Below, piece after piece: positions 18,106 to 26,996 of a stretch of DNA of 64,000 nucleotides (positions are counted from its first letter, which is position 1; each line of letters begins with the position of its first letter). Source of the DNA: AP-15 sp963724435 (GTDB lineage Bacteria; Pseudomonadota; Alphaproteobacteria; ATCC43930; CGMCC-115725). Under the pieces are notes generated by a model that was given only the letters and a program-made list of their open reading frames with translations, had not been told where the DNA came from and ran no database searches. A program made the position numbers and the translations under genes. The stretch is taken from the NCBI GenBank assembly GCA_963724435.1, contig CAVRUN010000010.1, positions 434,001 through 498,000 on the forward strand, given 5' to 3'.

Positions 18106-19410
18106 ATGCCCAGCCCCGACCGCCCTAACATTATCTTTATCGTCGTCGATGATTGCGGCTACGCCGATCTCGGCTGCACCGGCCAGACCGGCTATCGGAC
18201 GCCAGCGCTCGACCGGCTTGCGGGCGAAGGGGTTCGCTTCACCCAGGCCTATGCCAACGCGCCGCTGTGCACCAATACGCGGGTGGCGATGATCACCGGG
18301 CGCTACCAGTATCGCCTCAAGCTCGGTCTCGTCGAGCCGTTGCGCGGCGTCAACCGCGGCGAACCCGAGATGGGCATCCCGCCGGGTTTCCCGACCTTGC
18401 CCTCGCTGTTGCGCAGGGCTGGCTATCACACCGCCCTGATCGGGAAATGGCACCTGGGCTTTCTGCCGGATTACAGCCCATTGAAGAGCGGGTACGACGA
18501 CTTCTTCGGCATCATGGGCGGGTTCACCGGTTACTACACGCATAAGGGCGAAGGGGGTGAACCCGACCTTTGGGAAGGCGAGTTGCCGATCGAACAGGCG
18601 GGTTACGTCACCGATTTGCTGAGCGAGCGGGCCGTCGCCTTTGTCGAGACCGCCGGCGCCCGGTCCGACCCCTATTTCCTCAGCCTGCACTACAACGCGC
18701 CGCATTGGCCTTGGTCGGCGCCATCGGTCGAAATGGCGGCGCGCGAGCGCGAGGTTGACCGGGCAGAAATCATGGAAGGCGGCAGCCCGCGCATCTACGG
18801 CGAGATGATGGAAATCCTCGATGCCGGGATCGGCCGGGTCATCAATGCGGTCCGGCGTTCGGGCAAGGACACCCTGGTATTGTTCACGAGCGACAATGGC
18901 GGCGAGCGTTATTCAAACATCTGGCCGTTTGTCGGCCGCAAATGGGATTTGCTCGAGGGCGGTCTCAGGGTGCCGCAAATCGTCTGGTGGCCGGGGCACA
19001 TCCGGGCGGGCCAGGTGACCGAGCAGGTTTCGATCACGATGGACCTAACCGCGAGCTGTCTTGCCGCCGCCAATATCTCACCCGATCCGGATTATCCGCT
19101 CGACGGCAGAAATCTTCTGCCGGTGCTGACCGGGCAGATGCCGGCCAGTGAGCGGACGCTTTATTGGCGGATGGCGAACCGCGCCCAGCGTGCGGTGCGC
19201 CGCGGCGACTGGAAATACCTGAAAGTCGCAGACCGGGAGTTTCTGTTCGATATCGGTTGGGACCCGCGCGAACGCGGCAATATGGCCAAGAAACGACCGG
19301 ATCTGCTAAATGAGCTGCGCGCCCTGTGGGAGGATTGGAACCGGGAGATGCTGCCGGTTCCCGACAGCGTCACTCCATCTCTTTCGAATCTGCAGGAAAT
19401 GCTCTGGTAG
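18106..19410 (+). CDS. sulfatase family hydrolase
   Basis: This 434-residue protein has an alkaline-phosphatase/sulfatase fold. The metal ligands are in IFIVVDDCGYADLG (residues 10-23) and TSDNGG, and the substrate-binding loop is GKWHLG. The formylglycine signature reads CTNTR (near residue 57) instead of the usual C-x-P-S-R, with Cys and Arg kept. Cys oxidation to formylglycine would need a maturase not present here. No signal peptide is visible, so a cytoplasmic location is inferred, consistent with alkyl- or aryl-sulphate use. The start follows AAGGAA. Confidence 0.87.
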   Translation: MPSPDRPNIIFIVVDDCGYADLGCTGQTGYRTPALDRLAGEGVRFTQAYANAPLCTNTRVAMITGRYQYRLKLGLVEPLRGVNRGEPEMGIPPGFPTLPSLLRRAGYHTALIGKWHLGFLPDYSPLKSGYDDFFGIMGGFTGYYTHKGEGGEPDLWEGELPIEQAGYVTDLLSERAVAFVETAGARSDPYFLSLHYNAPHWPWSAPSVEMAAREREVDRAEIMEGGSPRIYGEMMEILDAGIGRVINAVRRSGKDTLVLFTSDNGGERYSNIWPFVGRKWDLLEGGLRVPQIVWWPGHIRAGQVTEQVSITMDLTASCLAAANISPDPDYPLDGRNLLPVLTGQMPASERTLYWRMANRAQRAVRRGDWKYLKVADREFLFDIGWDPRERGNMAKKRPDLLNELRALWEDWNREMLPVPDSVTPSLSNLQEMLW

Positions 19411-19469
19411 GTTTTGATCGCAATGCTGCTGGGCCGAGGAACGCGGTTGCTTCGGGCCAGCGGGACGGT

Positions 19470-20471
19470 TCAGGCGATCTGCGGCTGTAGTGCTTTGGGC
19501 TCCGCGGCCAAGATCGCGGCCTTGGCGTAACGCCGGGCTAATGCGGCGCAGGCCATCAGCTGAATCTGGTGAAAGATCATCAGCGGCAACACGACGAGCC
19601 CGAGTGATGGCCCGGCGAACAGCACGCTCGCTATCGGAATGCCGCTGACCAGGCTCTTTTTCGAGCCGCAAAACACGATTGCGATCTCGTCGGCGCGGGA
19701 AAACCCCAGTTGGCGTGCGCCAAGTGCGGTGGTCAGCAGCATCGCTCCCAGCAGCACGGCGTTGATGGCGACCAGTACAGCGAACGATCCGAGCGTCAGC
19801 TGATGCCAGATGCCGCTGACAGTGGCCGCGCTAAAGACGGTGTAGACCATCAGCAGCACCGACCCGCGATCGACCAACCCCAGAGTCCTACGGTGGCGCT
19901 GTACCCAGGCACCGAGCCACTTTTGCGACACCTGGCCGGCTAAGAACGGGAGCAGCAGCTCGAAAGCGATCGAGCGCAGAGCATTGAGCGAAAATCCACC
20001 ATGCGCGTGCAAGATCCACCCGGCTAGCAACGGTGTCATCAGCATACCGAGCAGGCTCGATGCCGAGGCGCTGCACAGCGCTGCCGCGACATTGCCACCG
20101 GCGATCGAGGTGAACGCGACCGAAGCCTGCACGGTCGAGGGCAGGATGCACAGGAACATCAGCCCGAGCAGCATCGGCGACGTCAGCAAGCCCGAGGCAA
20201 GCGGCTTTAGCGCCAGTCCGACGATCGGAAACAGCATAAAGGTGGCGGCGAAGACCAACAGATGGAGTCGCCAATGGAATGCGCCCGCGAGAATTGCCGC
20301 CCGCGACAGTCGCGCTCCCTGTAAAAAGAACAGGAGCCCGATCGCGACCGATGTCAGGCCCTCGAAAATCCTCGCGCCAACACCCTGGCACGGCAGCAGA
20401 AGCGCGATTGTCACCGTTGCGGCCATCCCGAGCGTAAATCCGTCCGGGCGCCAGCGTGAAAGTGTTTTCAT
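19470..20471 (-). CDS. bile acid:sodium symporter family transporter
   Basis: The protein has 333 residues and about nine or ten hydrophobic segments. Conserved SBF/YfeH-type blocks are present: ILPSTVQASVAFTSIAGGN in the middle and CGSKKSLVSGIPIASVLF near residue 270. YfeH-type members are Na+-coupled carriers of organic anions; the substrate is unknown here. It is divergent from a LysR regulator with a LysR-type palindrome between them, so it is a likely regulon member. Confidence 0.88.
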   Translation of the reverse strand: MKTLSRWRPDGFTLGMAATVTIALLLPCQGVGARIFEGLTSVAIGLLFFLQGARLSRAAILAGAFHWRLHLLVFAATFMLFPIVGLALKPLASGLLTSPMLLGLMFLCILPSTVQASVAFTSIAGGNVAAALCSASASSLLGMLMTPLLAGWILHAHGGFSLNALRSIAFELLLPFLAGQVSQKWLGAWVQRHRRTLGLVDRGSVLLMVYTVFSAATVSGIWHQLTLGSFAVLVAINAVLLGAMLLTTALGARQLGFSRADEIAIVFCGSKKSLVSGIPIASVLFAGPSLGLVVLPLMIFHQIQLMACAALARRYAKAAILAAEPKALQPQIA

Positions 20472-20559
20472 CGATGAGGTCCGTCAAACAAAACCGTGCT
20501 GGGCCGTTAAGTGCCGCTATTCCTGCCTATTGTGAAGCCACATCGCCGCTGTTACTGTC

Positions 20560-20574
20560 ATCACAAATCGTGAT
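20560..20574. promoter_or_regulatory. candidate LysR operator (T-N11-A palindrome)
   Basis: ATCAC-AAATC-GTGAT is a perfect 5-bp inverted repeat containing the T-N11-A pattern bound by many LysR regulators. It lies in the divergent region between the symporter and the LysR gene, overlapping the proposed GTG start of the latter. It suits autorepression and control of the symporter about 90 bp away. Confidence 0.45.
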
Positions 20575-21427
20575 AAGCCAATTTGATCCCACCCTGCTGA
20601 ACACGTTTGTGACCGTCGCCAAAGCCGCCAGCTTTAGCGAGGCCGGCCGGCGGCTCGGCTTGCGGCAGTCGACGGTCAGCCAGCATATCCGGCGGCTGGA
20701 AGAGGCAGCTTCGCGGCGGCTCTTTGTCCGCGATACTCATTCGGTCACGCTGACGGCCGATGGCCAGGCCATGCTCGGTCTCGCTCATGGCATCCTCGAA
20801 GCCAACGAACGCGCGCGGCAATATTTTGCCGTGTCCGAGTTGCGCGGGCGGGTGCGGTTTGGGGCCTCCGAGGATTTCGTGCAAAGCCGGCTTCCCGAGG
20901 TGTTGCGCGAATTCACCCGAATCCATCGCGCCGTCGATCTCGAATTGACGGTGGGTTTGAGCGGGGCTCTGTTTCAGGCGCTCGATGCCGCCGAATTGGA
21001 CCTGATCCTCGCCAAGCGGCGCCCCGGTGAAGACCGCGGCCATCTGGTGCGGCGCGAAAGGCTGGTGTGGATCGCAGGCGATTCGGCGCTCGCCGATCCC
21101 GACCGCCCACTGCCGTTGATCGTCTACCCGCCGCCGAGCATCAGCCGAGGGATGGCGCTCGAGGCATTGGAACGCGCTGGCCGCAGCTGGCGCATCATCT
21201 GCACGTCGAGCAGCCTAAGCGGCCTGAATGCCGCAGCCCTGGCCGGGCTTGGGGTATGCATTCAGGCGGATGGCTTTGTGCCGCAGGGCCTCGCGGTGTT
21301 GCCGCGTGCGGCGGGATTGCCCGAGCTCGGCCACATCGAATTTGTCGTCGCCGGCAGCGGGCGAACCTTGCGCGGTCCCGCGGAAGCGCTGGCGACCGCC
21401 ATTCTCGACAGCGCTGATCGGCTGTAG
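20570..21427 (+). CDS. LysR-family transcriptional regulator
   Basis: This regulator has about 285 residues from a GTG at 20570. The N-terminal winged helix-turn-helix is clear: FDPTLLNTFVTVAKAASFSE and RLGLRQSTVSQHIRRLE. An effector-binding domain follows. A frame extends upstream to 20456, but that would overlap the symporter gene and lacks homology, so the shorter start is preferred; it means the candidate operator overlaps the start codon. It probably controls the divergent symporter and perhaps the SDR gene 32 bp downstream. Confidence 0.88.
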   Translation: MISQFDPTLLNTFVTVAKAASFSEAGRRLGLRQSTVSQHIRRLEEAASRRLFVRDTHSVTLTADGQAMLGLAHGILEANERARQYFAVSELRGRVRFGASEDFVQSRLPEVLREFTRIHRAVDLELTVGLSGALFQALDAAELDLILAKRRPGEDRGHLVRRERLVWIAGDSALADPDRPLPLIVYPPPSISRGMALEALERAGRSWRIICTSSSLSGLNAAALAGLGVCIQADGFVPQGLAVLPRAAGLPELGHIEFVVAGSGRTLRGPAEALATAILDSADRL

Positions 21428-21459
21428 GGTGCGCCGCGCTGCCACGGAGGAGGGACGGG

Positions 21460-22251
21460 ATGGCTGAAGACTTTGCAGGAAAGGTCGCGATCGTCACCGG
21501 TGGCGGCAACGGCATTGGGGCGGCGACCTGCCGTGCCTTCGCGCGGGCAGGGGCCTATGTCGCGGTCGTCGATCGCGACGGCGACGCTGCCGCGCGTGTC
21601 GCCGGCGAAATTGCTGGAAACCGCGGCAACGCCGTCGCCTATCCGCTCGATGTGACCGATCGGATCGGGTTTGCTGCGATCGCCACCGATGTCGCGACCA
21701 AAGCCGGCGGGGTTGACATTCTCGTCAATGGCGCGGGCGTCACGATCAGGCGGATGATCGCCGACATGGGCCCCGAGGATTGGGACCGCGTCATCTCGGT
21801 GAATCTGACCGGCGCCTTTAACGGCATCCAGGCGGTGTTGCCGCATTTGCGGGCGCGCGGCGGCGGCGCCATCGTCAACATTGCTTCGGTTGCCGGCCTG
21901 CGCATCTCGTTTGGCGGTACAGCAAACTACTCGGCCTCAAAGGCCGGGCTGCTCGGATTGACCCGGCATGCCGCCTACGAACTTGCCCCTGACCATATCC
22001 GGGTCAACGCGGTCTGCCCGGGTTCGACCGCCACTCGGTTTGGCGGGGCGATGCCGACCGCCGAAGACAAAGCCGAGCGCGGTCGCAAAATCCCGTTAGG
22101 GCGGGTGTGCGAACCGGAAGACATCGCCGACCCGATCCTGTTCCTCGCGAGCAACGCGGCCCGTATGGTCACCGGCATCGCCCTGACCGTCGATGGCGGC
22201 CAGCTGATCAAAAACGACACCCCCTACGAGGAATATTTCCGCCCGCGGTGA
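21460..22251 (+). CDS. SDR family NAD(P)-dependent oxidoreductase
   Basis: This 263-residue classical SDR has the glycine motif TGGGNGIGAA (residues 14-23), NGAG, the catalytic Ser region IASVAG and the YxxxK pair in NYSASKAG. The C-terminus ends with the common GIALTVDGGQ pattern. It reduces or oxidises a hydroxy/keto substrate that cannot be named. GGAGGAGGGACGGG lies directly before the ATG. It follows the LysR gene closely and could share its transcript. Confidence 0.9.
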   Translation: MAEDFAGKVAIVTGGGNGIGAATCRAFARAGAYVAVVDRDGDAAARVAGEIAGNRGNAVAYPLDVTDRIGFAAIATDVATKAGGVDILVNGAGVTIRRMIADMGPEDWDRVISVNLTGAFNGIQAVLPHLRARGGGAIVNIASVAGLRISFGGTANYSASKAGLLGLTRHAAYELAPDHIRVNAVCPGSTATRFGGAMPTAEDKAERGRKIPLGRVCEPEDIADPILFLASNAARMVTGIALTVDGGQLIKNDTPYEEYFRPR

Positions 22252-22358
22252 GATTGTCCGAGCCCTGCTCAGGTGATCGAGATCCGGCAGCAAAGCCCTG
22301 AGATTACGACGCCAACTCAGGTCGTCCCGGCGCAGGAGCGTGTGAAGGAATCCCAAAG

Positions 22359-22482
22359 AATGTCATTCCGGGGCGCGGGCCAAGCACGCGAGCCCGGAAC
22401 CTATGAAAATAGCCCTGGGAGATGTAAGCGAGATGCCGTGTTCATGGGTTCCGGGTCTGCCCTAGAGGGCATCCCGGAATGA
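22359..22482. repeat. 124-bp interspersed repeat, copy 1
   Basis: This intergenic element has inverted ends TGTCATTCCGGG and CCCGGAATGA. A second copy at 56413-56538 matches across its whole length at roughly four bases in five, including CGTGTTCATGG and CTGCCCTA-AGGGCATCCCGG. It contains no credible ORF. The same 5'-GTCATTCC edge motif resembles the ends of the elements inside the mutasome genes, so it may be a related non-autonomous family. Confidence 0.8.
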
Positions 22483-22539
22483 TTATCCTCTGGACCAAGC
22501 GATTTCTTTACGCCTTCGCAGCCGGGACCCATCTTGGGT

Positions 22540-24147
22540 ATGAATACCGACTTTCGCCGGCATGACGGGACCGCGGTAGTGGGGCCTGTCGATATTTTAC
22601 CGACGGTCCGCGAACCGCGGCGATGGAGCACTAGCGCTATCGCCTGGGCGAAGACCCCTCCGGGCGCACTGATCTTGCTGATTACAGGCACTTTGGTGCT
22701 GCGGCTGTTGCTGGCGGCGGCGCTCGGCCTCGGCATCGACGAGAGCTACATGGTCGCGGCCGGGCGCGAATGGCAGCTCAGCTATTTCGATCATCCGCCC
22801 TTAGCCTGGTGGCTGGCCTGGGGGGCAGCGCATCTCGCCGGCAATGACAGCCCGGTGATCGTCCGGCTGCCGTTTATCGCGCTGTTCGTGCTGTCGACGG
22901 TGCTGATGTACCGGCTCACGGCGGCATTATTTGGCGAGCGCGCCGGCTTGTGGGCCGTCGCGGTGCTGAATGCTGCGCCGGTACTGGGCATTACCTCTGC
23001 CAGCTGGGTTTTGCCGGACGGGCCATTGATCGCGGCGTTGCTCGGCGCGGTATTGTGCCTGATCAAAGCGTTGTTGGCGCAGGGCCGCGCCGCATGGGGT
23101 TGGTGGCTCGCGGCAGGAATTTGCTCGGGGCTGGCGCTTTCCTCGAAATACTCGGCGGCGCTGACGATCGCGGGCGCATTTCTATTTTTATCGACCGACG
23201 CAACCAGCCGCCGCTGGCTGTCGCGCCCGCATCCCTACGTGGCGAGCCTGGTCGCGCTGATCCTGTTCTCGCCGGCGCTGATCTGGAACGCGCGGCACGG
23301 CTGGGTGTCGTTTCTGTTTCAAGGCGGTCGCGCCGGCGGCCATTTTTTCCCGTTCGGTCCATTAGCCGCGACCGGCGGCGCCGCTGTATTTTTCCTGCCC
23401 TGGATCTGGCTCCCGTTGGTGTATTGCGGGGTTGTCGCGCTGCGCCGCGGTCCGGCCGACCGGGATCGTTGGCTGCTGGTCTGTCTGGCACTGCCGCCGA
23501 TCCTGTTCTTTACCGTGATCTCGCTATGGAGCCATATCCTGTTCCACTGGACGGCGCCCGGCTATTTGATGCTGGTGCCGTTGCTCGGCGACGCAATCGC
23601 GCGCCGCTTGCCGCAGAGTCGTCGCATCCGCCGGGCAGTGATCGCGACCGGGGTTTTTGTCGTCGTCGCAACCGGTCTTTTCGCCAGCACGGTGTGGTTT
23701 GGTTGGCTTGGCGGACTCGTAACGTATTTCCCGTCGGGGCAAGACCCCACCGTGGCCGCCGTCGACTGGACGTCTCTACGAGGCGAGCTTGCAAGGCGGG
23801 GCCTGCTCGGCAGGCCGGGGCTCGTTGTTGCGGCGACGCGCTGGCTCGATGCCGGGAAGATCGATTACGCGCTCGGCGGCCGCGTGCGCGTCTTGTGCCT
23901 TGGCCCGGACCCGCGTCAATACGGGATTGTAGCACCCCTAACGGCTTACGCCGGCTCGGATGTGCTAATCATCGCGCCGCGCAGCACGCTGGCCGAGATC
24001 GCCGCCCGCTTTGGCAAGCTCTTCGAGAAGATCGAACCGCTGTCGCAGGCAACGGTGCTGCATGACGGCCGGCCGGCACTGACATTGCCGCTCTATCTCG
24101 GCCACCGGCTTCGCCCGGTCAGTGGCGGTATTGCGGGTAACCCTTGA
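22540..24147 (+). CDS. GT39/ArnT-like membrane glycosyltransferase
   Basis: This protein of about 535 residues has ten or more membrane segments. The catalytic acidic motif in the first periplasmic loop reads GIDESYMVAAG, followed by YFDHPPLAWW, typical of the PMT_2/ArnT family. These enzymes transfer sugars from polyprenyl-phosphate donors to lipids or proteins in the periplasm. The ATG at 22540 lies in a fragment that resembles the 3' arm of the class A palindromic element (NTDFRRHDG), so the native start may be the GTG at 22578. The last 29 bp overlap the convergent second GT39 gene. Confidence 0.82.
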   Translation: MNTDFRRHDGTAVVGPVDILPTVREPRRWSTSAIAWAKTPPGALILLITGTLVLRLLLAAALGLGIDESYMVAAGREWQLSYFDHPPLAWWLAWGAAHLAGNDSPVIVRLPFIALFVLSTVLMYRLTAALFGERAGLWAVAVLNAAPVLGITSASWVLPDGPLIAALLGAVLCLIKALLAQGRAAWGWWLAAGICSGLALSSKYSAALTIAGAFLFLSTDATSRRWLSRPHPYVASLVALILFSPALIWNARHGWVSFLFQGGRAGGHFFPFGPLAATGGAAVFFLPWIWLPLVYCGVVALRRGPADRDRWLLVCLALPPILFFTVISLWSHILFHWTAPGYLMLVPLLGDAIARRLPQSRRIRRAVIATGVFVVVATGLFASTVWFGWLGGLVTYFPSGQDPTVAAVDWTSLRGELARRGLLGRPGLVVAATRWLDAGKIDYALGGRVRVLCLGPDPRQYGIVAPLTAYAGSDVLIIAPRSTLAEIAARFGKLFEKIEPLSQATVLHDGRPALTLPLYLGHRLRPVSGGIAGNP

Positions 24148-25645
24148 AGCCGTAGGTGAGATAGACCCCGTAGGTGCGGGTCATCCCCGCGCCAACTCTG
24201 ATTTTGATTGGCGGCAAGGGATCGAGCGCGGCAAAGCTCGGGCGCATTTCGGTCGGCAGGTTCGGGTATCTGGAGACCAACAGAAAGTTGCCCCCCAGAT
24301 GTTTGCGCATGTCGTTGGTCAGGTCCCATTGGTCCTTGACGCGCCCCAGCAGCTCCCATTTGACGGCATTGAAGGGGTGCGGGTGCACATAATAAATCAG
24401 CGCTGCCACCAGCTCGCGGTCATCGGCAAACAGCGTAAACCCGGGGTGGCGTCCCAGTTCCTTGCCAACCACTTGGCCTAATTCGCGCCAGCCGCGCAAT
24501 CGTTGCAGCGGGTCGTACTTCGCCGGCAATTGGATGCCCAGTGCCGTCAGCGTCGGATAACCAGCAAAGATTCCCACCGCCGTCGCCGTGTTGATCCCAA
24601 TAGAAAAGGCCATGGCCCTGCGCCAGCCCTGCTGTAGCGCCCAGCCCGTTACCAATACCGTCGCCGAGACGTAAGCCGGCGCGGCCCAGTTGGGTTGGGC
24701 GCGCGACAACAAGCTGACGACCAACATCATGGTCAAAGTCGGGAGGGTAAAGACAGCGAGCAGTCGGGCGTGCGGCTCGGCCAGCGTGCGCGGCTGCGCC
24801 GCCAATGCAATCAGCGCGGCAAACATAAATGGCCCGAAGACGCCAAATTGCGATCCAAGAAATTGGAGGAATGCGCTTGGGTGGAACAGCGACAGGCTGA
24901 TTTCGGCATTATCAAGAGTATGCCGGTAACTGACAAAACCGTGGGACCAGTTCCACCACCAATTCGGCGAATAGATCGCGAGGGCGAGGCTGATTGCCGC
25001 GAGCAGCCGCGGCAGATGCCGGCGCTCGGAGCGCAAGAGCAAGACAAAACCGAATGCCGACAATATCCAATACGCCATTGCGTATTTGGCGAGCAACCCG
25101 ATCCCGATAGCGATGCCGGCTGCAATCCACCAACGCCAGCCGTCCTCATCGCGCGCCCGAATGAAGGCGTAGAGTGCAGCCGCCCAACACGGCAGCAGCG
25201 CCGCATCGGTCGATATGATAAAGCCCGACACCGATACTCCAGGCAGCGTCGCGTAGGCCATTGCCGACCAAAACCCGGTCCGGGCTCCGTAAAGCCGCGC
25301 TCCAATTGCGTAGACGATGATCGCGGTGATGGCGTGCAGCAGTGGCGCCCCCAGCCGAACGGCAAATTCGCCGTCGCCGAACAGCCAGGTCGTCAATGCG
25401 ATCAGCCAAGCAACCAGCGGCGGCTTTGAGTAATATCCCCAGGCAAGGTGCTTTGCCCAAAACCAGTACTGTGCCTCGTCCGGGTAAAGGTCGGCAGGCT
25501 GCAGCGCGAGCCATGCCAACCGGACGCCAGTGATCATCGCGACGCAGGCCAGCGCCACGACTGGGTATGGAGGCAGATCCGACCTTGGTTGCGATCTCTG
25601 ATCGCTAATCGATCGTGTTTGCGGGTGCTCCGCTGAACTCGTCAT
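24119..25645 (-). CDS. GT39/ArnT-like membrane glycosyltransferase
   Basis: A 508-residue polytopic protein of the same family as its convergent neighbour. The loop motif LYPDEAQYWFWAKHLAWGY and SKPPLVAW lies near residues 54-80; the acidic pair D-E is the presumed catalytic site. About eleven hydrophobic segments precede a soluble C-terminal domain of about 120 residues. Two paralogous polyprenyl-sugar transferases tail-to-tail suggest lipid A or envelope glycan decoration. The ATG at 25645 is taken; a TTG lies two codons earlier. Confidence 0.85.
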   Translation of the reverse strand: MTSSAEHPQTRSISDQRSQPRSDLPPYPVVALACVAMITGVRLAWLALQPADLYPDEAQYWFWAKHLAWGYYSKPPLVAWLIALTTWLFGDGEFAVRLGAPLLHAITAIIVYAIGARLYGARTGFWSAMAYATLPGVSVSGFIISTDAALLPCWAAALYAFIRARDEDGWRWWIAAGIAIGIGLLAKYAMAYWILSAFGFVLLLRSERRHLPRLLAAISLALAIYSPNWWWNWSHGFVSYRHTLDNAEISLSLFHPSAFLQFLGSQFGVFGPFMFAALIALAAQPRTLAEPHARLLAVFTLPTLTMMLVVSLLSRAQPNWAAPAYVSATVLVTGWALQQGWRRAMAFSIGINTATAVGIFAGYPTLTALGIQLPAKYDPLQRLRGWRELGQVVGKELGRHPGFTLFADDRELVAALIYYVHPHPFNAVKWELLGRVKDQWDLTNDMRKHLGGNFLLVSRYPNLPTEMRPSFAALDPLPPIKIRVGAGMTRTYGVYLTYGFKGYPQYRH

Positions 25646-25703
25646 AAACAAAAAGTACGGGATCGGAAGCCGGCCCCATGCCTCCCAATATCGAATGGCG
25701 AGC

Positions 25704-26951
25704 CTATTTCTGCGCGGCGCTATACGGATAGATCAGATCGCCGGTCTTGTACTTGGGCGGGGCGAGGATCGTCACGGTCTTCGACCCGCGGAACTGCTCG
25801 ACATCGTGCCCCTTGATGTCGTGGTACTGCACCCAGATCGGCCGCGCCTCGGTCCATTCGCCATTGGAGCCGAAGGAAATGTCGCCCTCGATTGTATGGA
25901 ACGGGTGCGAGTGCATGTATTCGGCGAGCTTGTCGTTGTCGAGAGTCTTTGTAGCGGCGATTGCGTCGCCGAGGATCTGCAATTCGCTGTAGGCAAAGGG
26001 CGGCAAGAAATAGCCGAGCAGATCGACGCCTTCTGCCGGCGCCCTCGCCTGGTATTTCTTAATGAAATCCATGACGCCGGGGAATTGCATTGTCGGGACC
26101 GGCTCCCATAGATCGACATTGACAATGCCGTTGGCGGTCTCGCCGAGCTGCATCTTGATCGCTGCCGCCTGCAATCCGGCAAGCCCGCCCCCGAGCATCT
26201 TGGTGTGGAGACCGAGTTCGCCGACCGAACGGAGGATCCCGACCGTATCCGACGGATAGGACGAGATGTAGACCAAATCCGGTTGCGCCGCCTGCACGGC
26301 GCGGACGATCGGCGTAAAATCGACCGTGGTCGGCGGATACGCCCGGTCGTAGACGATATCGATCCCTTTGGCTTTGGCGTGCTCGCGCGCGCTTTCCGCA
26401 GCCTTATGCTGGAATTCGGCGTCAGTGGCGACGATCGCCACCGTCCTCGGCTTTGGGTTCTGCGCCGCCGCCAGGTCGAACCAGCCCTCGGCGAAGGTCT
26501 TTACCGGTTCGGGGCCGAAGGGCAGCATCGAGAAGTATTTCGGGTAATGGAAATTGTCATTGGCCGCCAGCGCGAACAGGCCAAAGAACAGCCGGTTGTG
26601 CGAAATCGCAACCGGCATTGCCGGCACGACAAGATTGGTGCCGTAGCTCGAAATCAACAGGTCAGCCTTGTCGATATCGATCAGCTTGGTGTAGATGGCC
26701 GGCACCAGCGATGGATTACTCTGATCGTCATAATAGACGAGCTTAACCGGCCGGCCGAGCAGGCCGCCCTTGGCATTGACTTCATCTTCCCAGATCTTGA
26801 AGGCGAGCAGCCCCGTCTTGCCGACAACCGCAAAGGGCCCAGTCATTTCTATGCTAAAGCCGATTGTGATCGGCTCCGCGGCGCGTGCGCTCAATACCGC
26901 CGCCCAGGCCGCGAACAACGCTGCCACGGCCAAACCCCCGATGCGTTTCAT
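25704..26951 (-). CDS. branched-chain-amino-acid-type ABC solute-binding protein
   Basis: The protein has 415 residues with a signal peptide ending near ARAAEPI (cleavage about residue 24-25). The mature protein starts TIGFSIEMTGPFAVVG and has the LivJ/LivK-type type I periplasmic fold. No permease or ATPase genes are adjacent. It starts 45 bp after otnC on the same strand and so probably belongs to the otnK-otnC operon, suggesting that it binds the sugar acid or a related carboxylate. The ATG at 26951 follows a GAGGGGAGAGG site. Confidence 0.87.
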   Translation of the reverse strand: MKRIGGLAVAALFAAWAAVLSARAAEPITIGFSIEMTGPFAVVGKTGLLAFKIWEDEVNAKGGLLGRPVKLVYYDDQSNPSLVPAIYTKLIDIDKADLLISSYGTNLVVPAMPVAISHNRLFFGLFALAANDNFHYPKYFSMLPFGPEPVKTFAEGWFDLAAAQNPKPRTVAIVATDAEFQHKAAESAREHAKAKGIDIVYDRAYPPTTVDFTPIVRAVQAAQPDLVYISSYPSDTVGILRSVGELGLHTKMLGGGLAGLQAAAIKMQLGETANGIVNVDLWEPVPTMQFPGVMDFIKKYQARAPAEGVDLLGYFLPPFAYSELQILGDAIAATKTLDNDKLAEYMHSHPFHTIEGDISFGSNGEWTEARPIWVQYHDIKGHDVEQFRGSKTVTILAPPKYKTGDLIYPYSAAQK

Positions 26952-26996
26952 CCCCTCTCCCCTCACAAGCGCCGCGGCGGCAGACGCCTTGGATTT

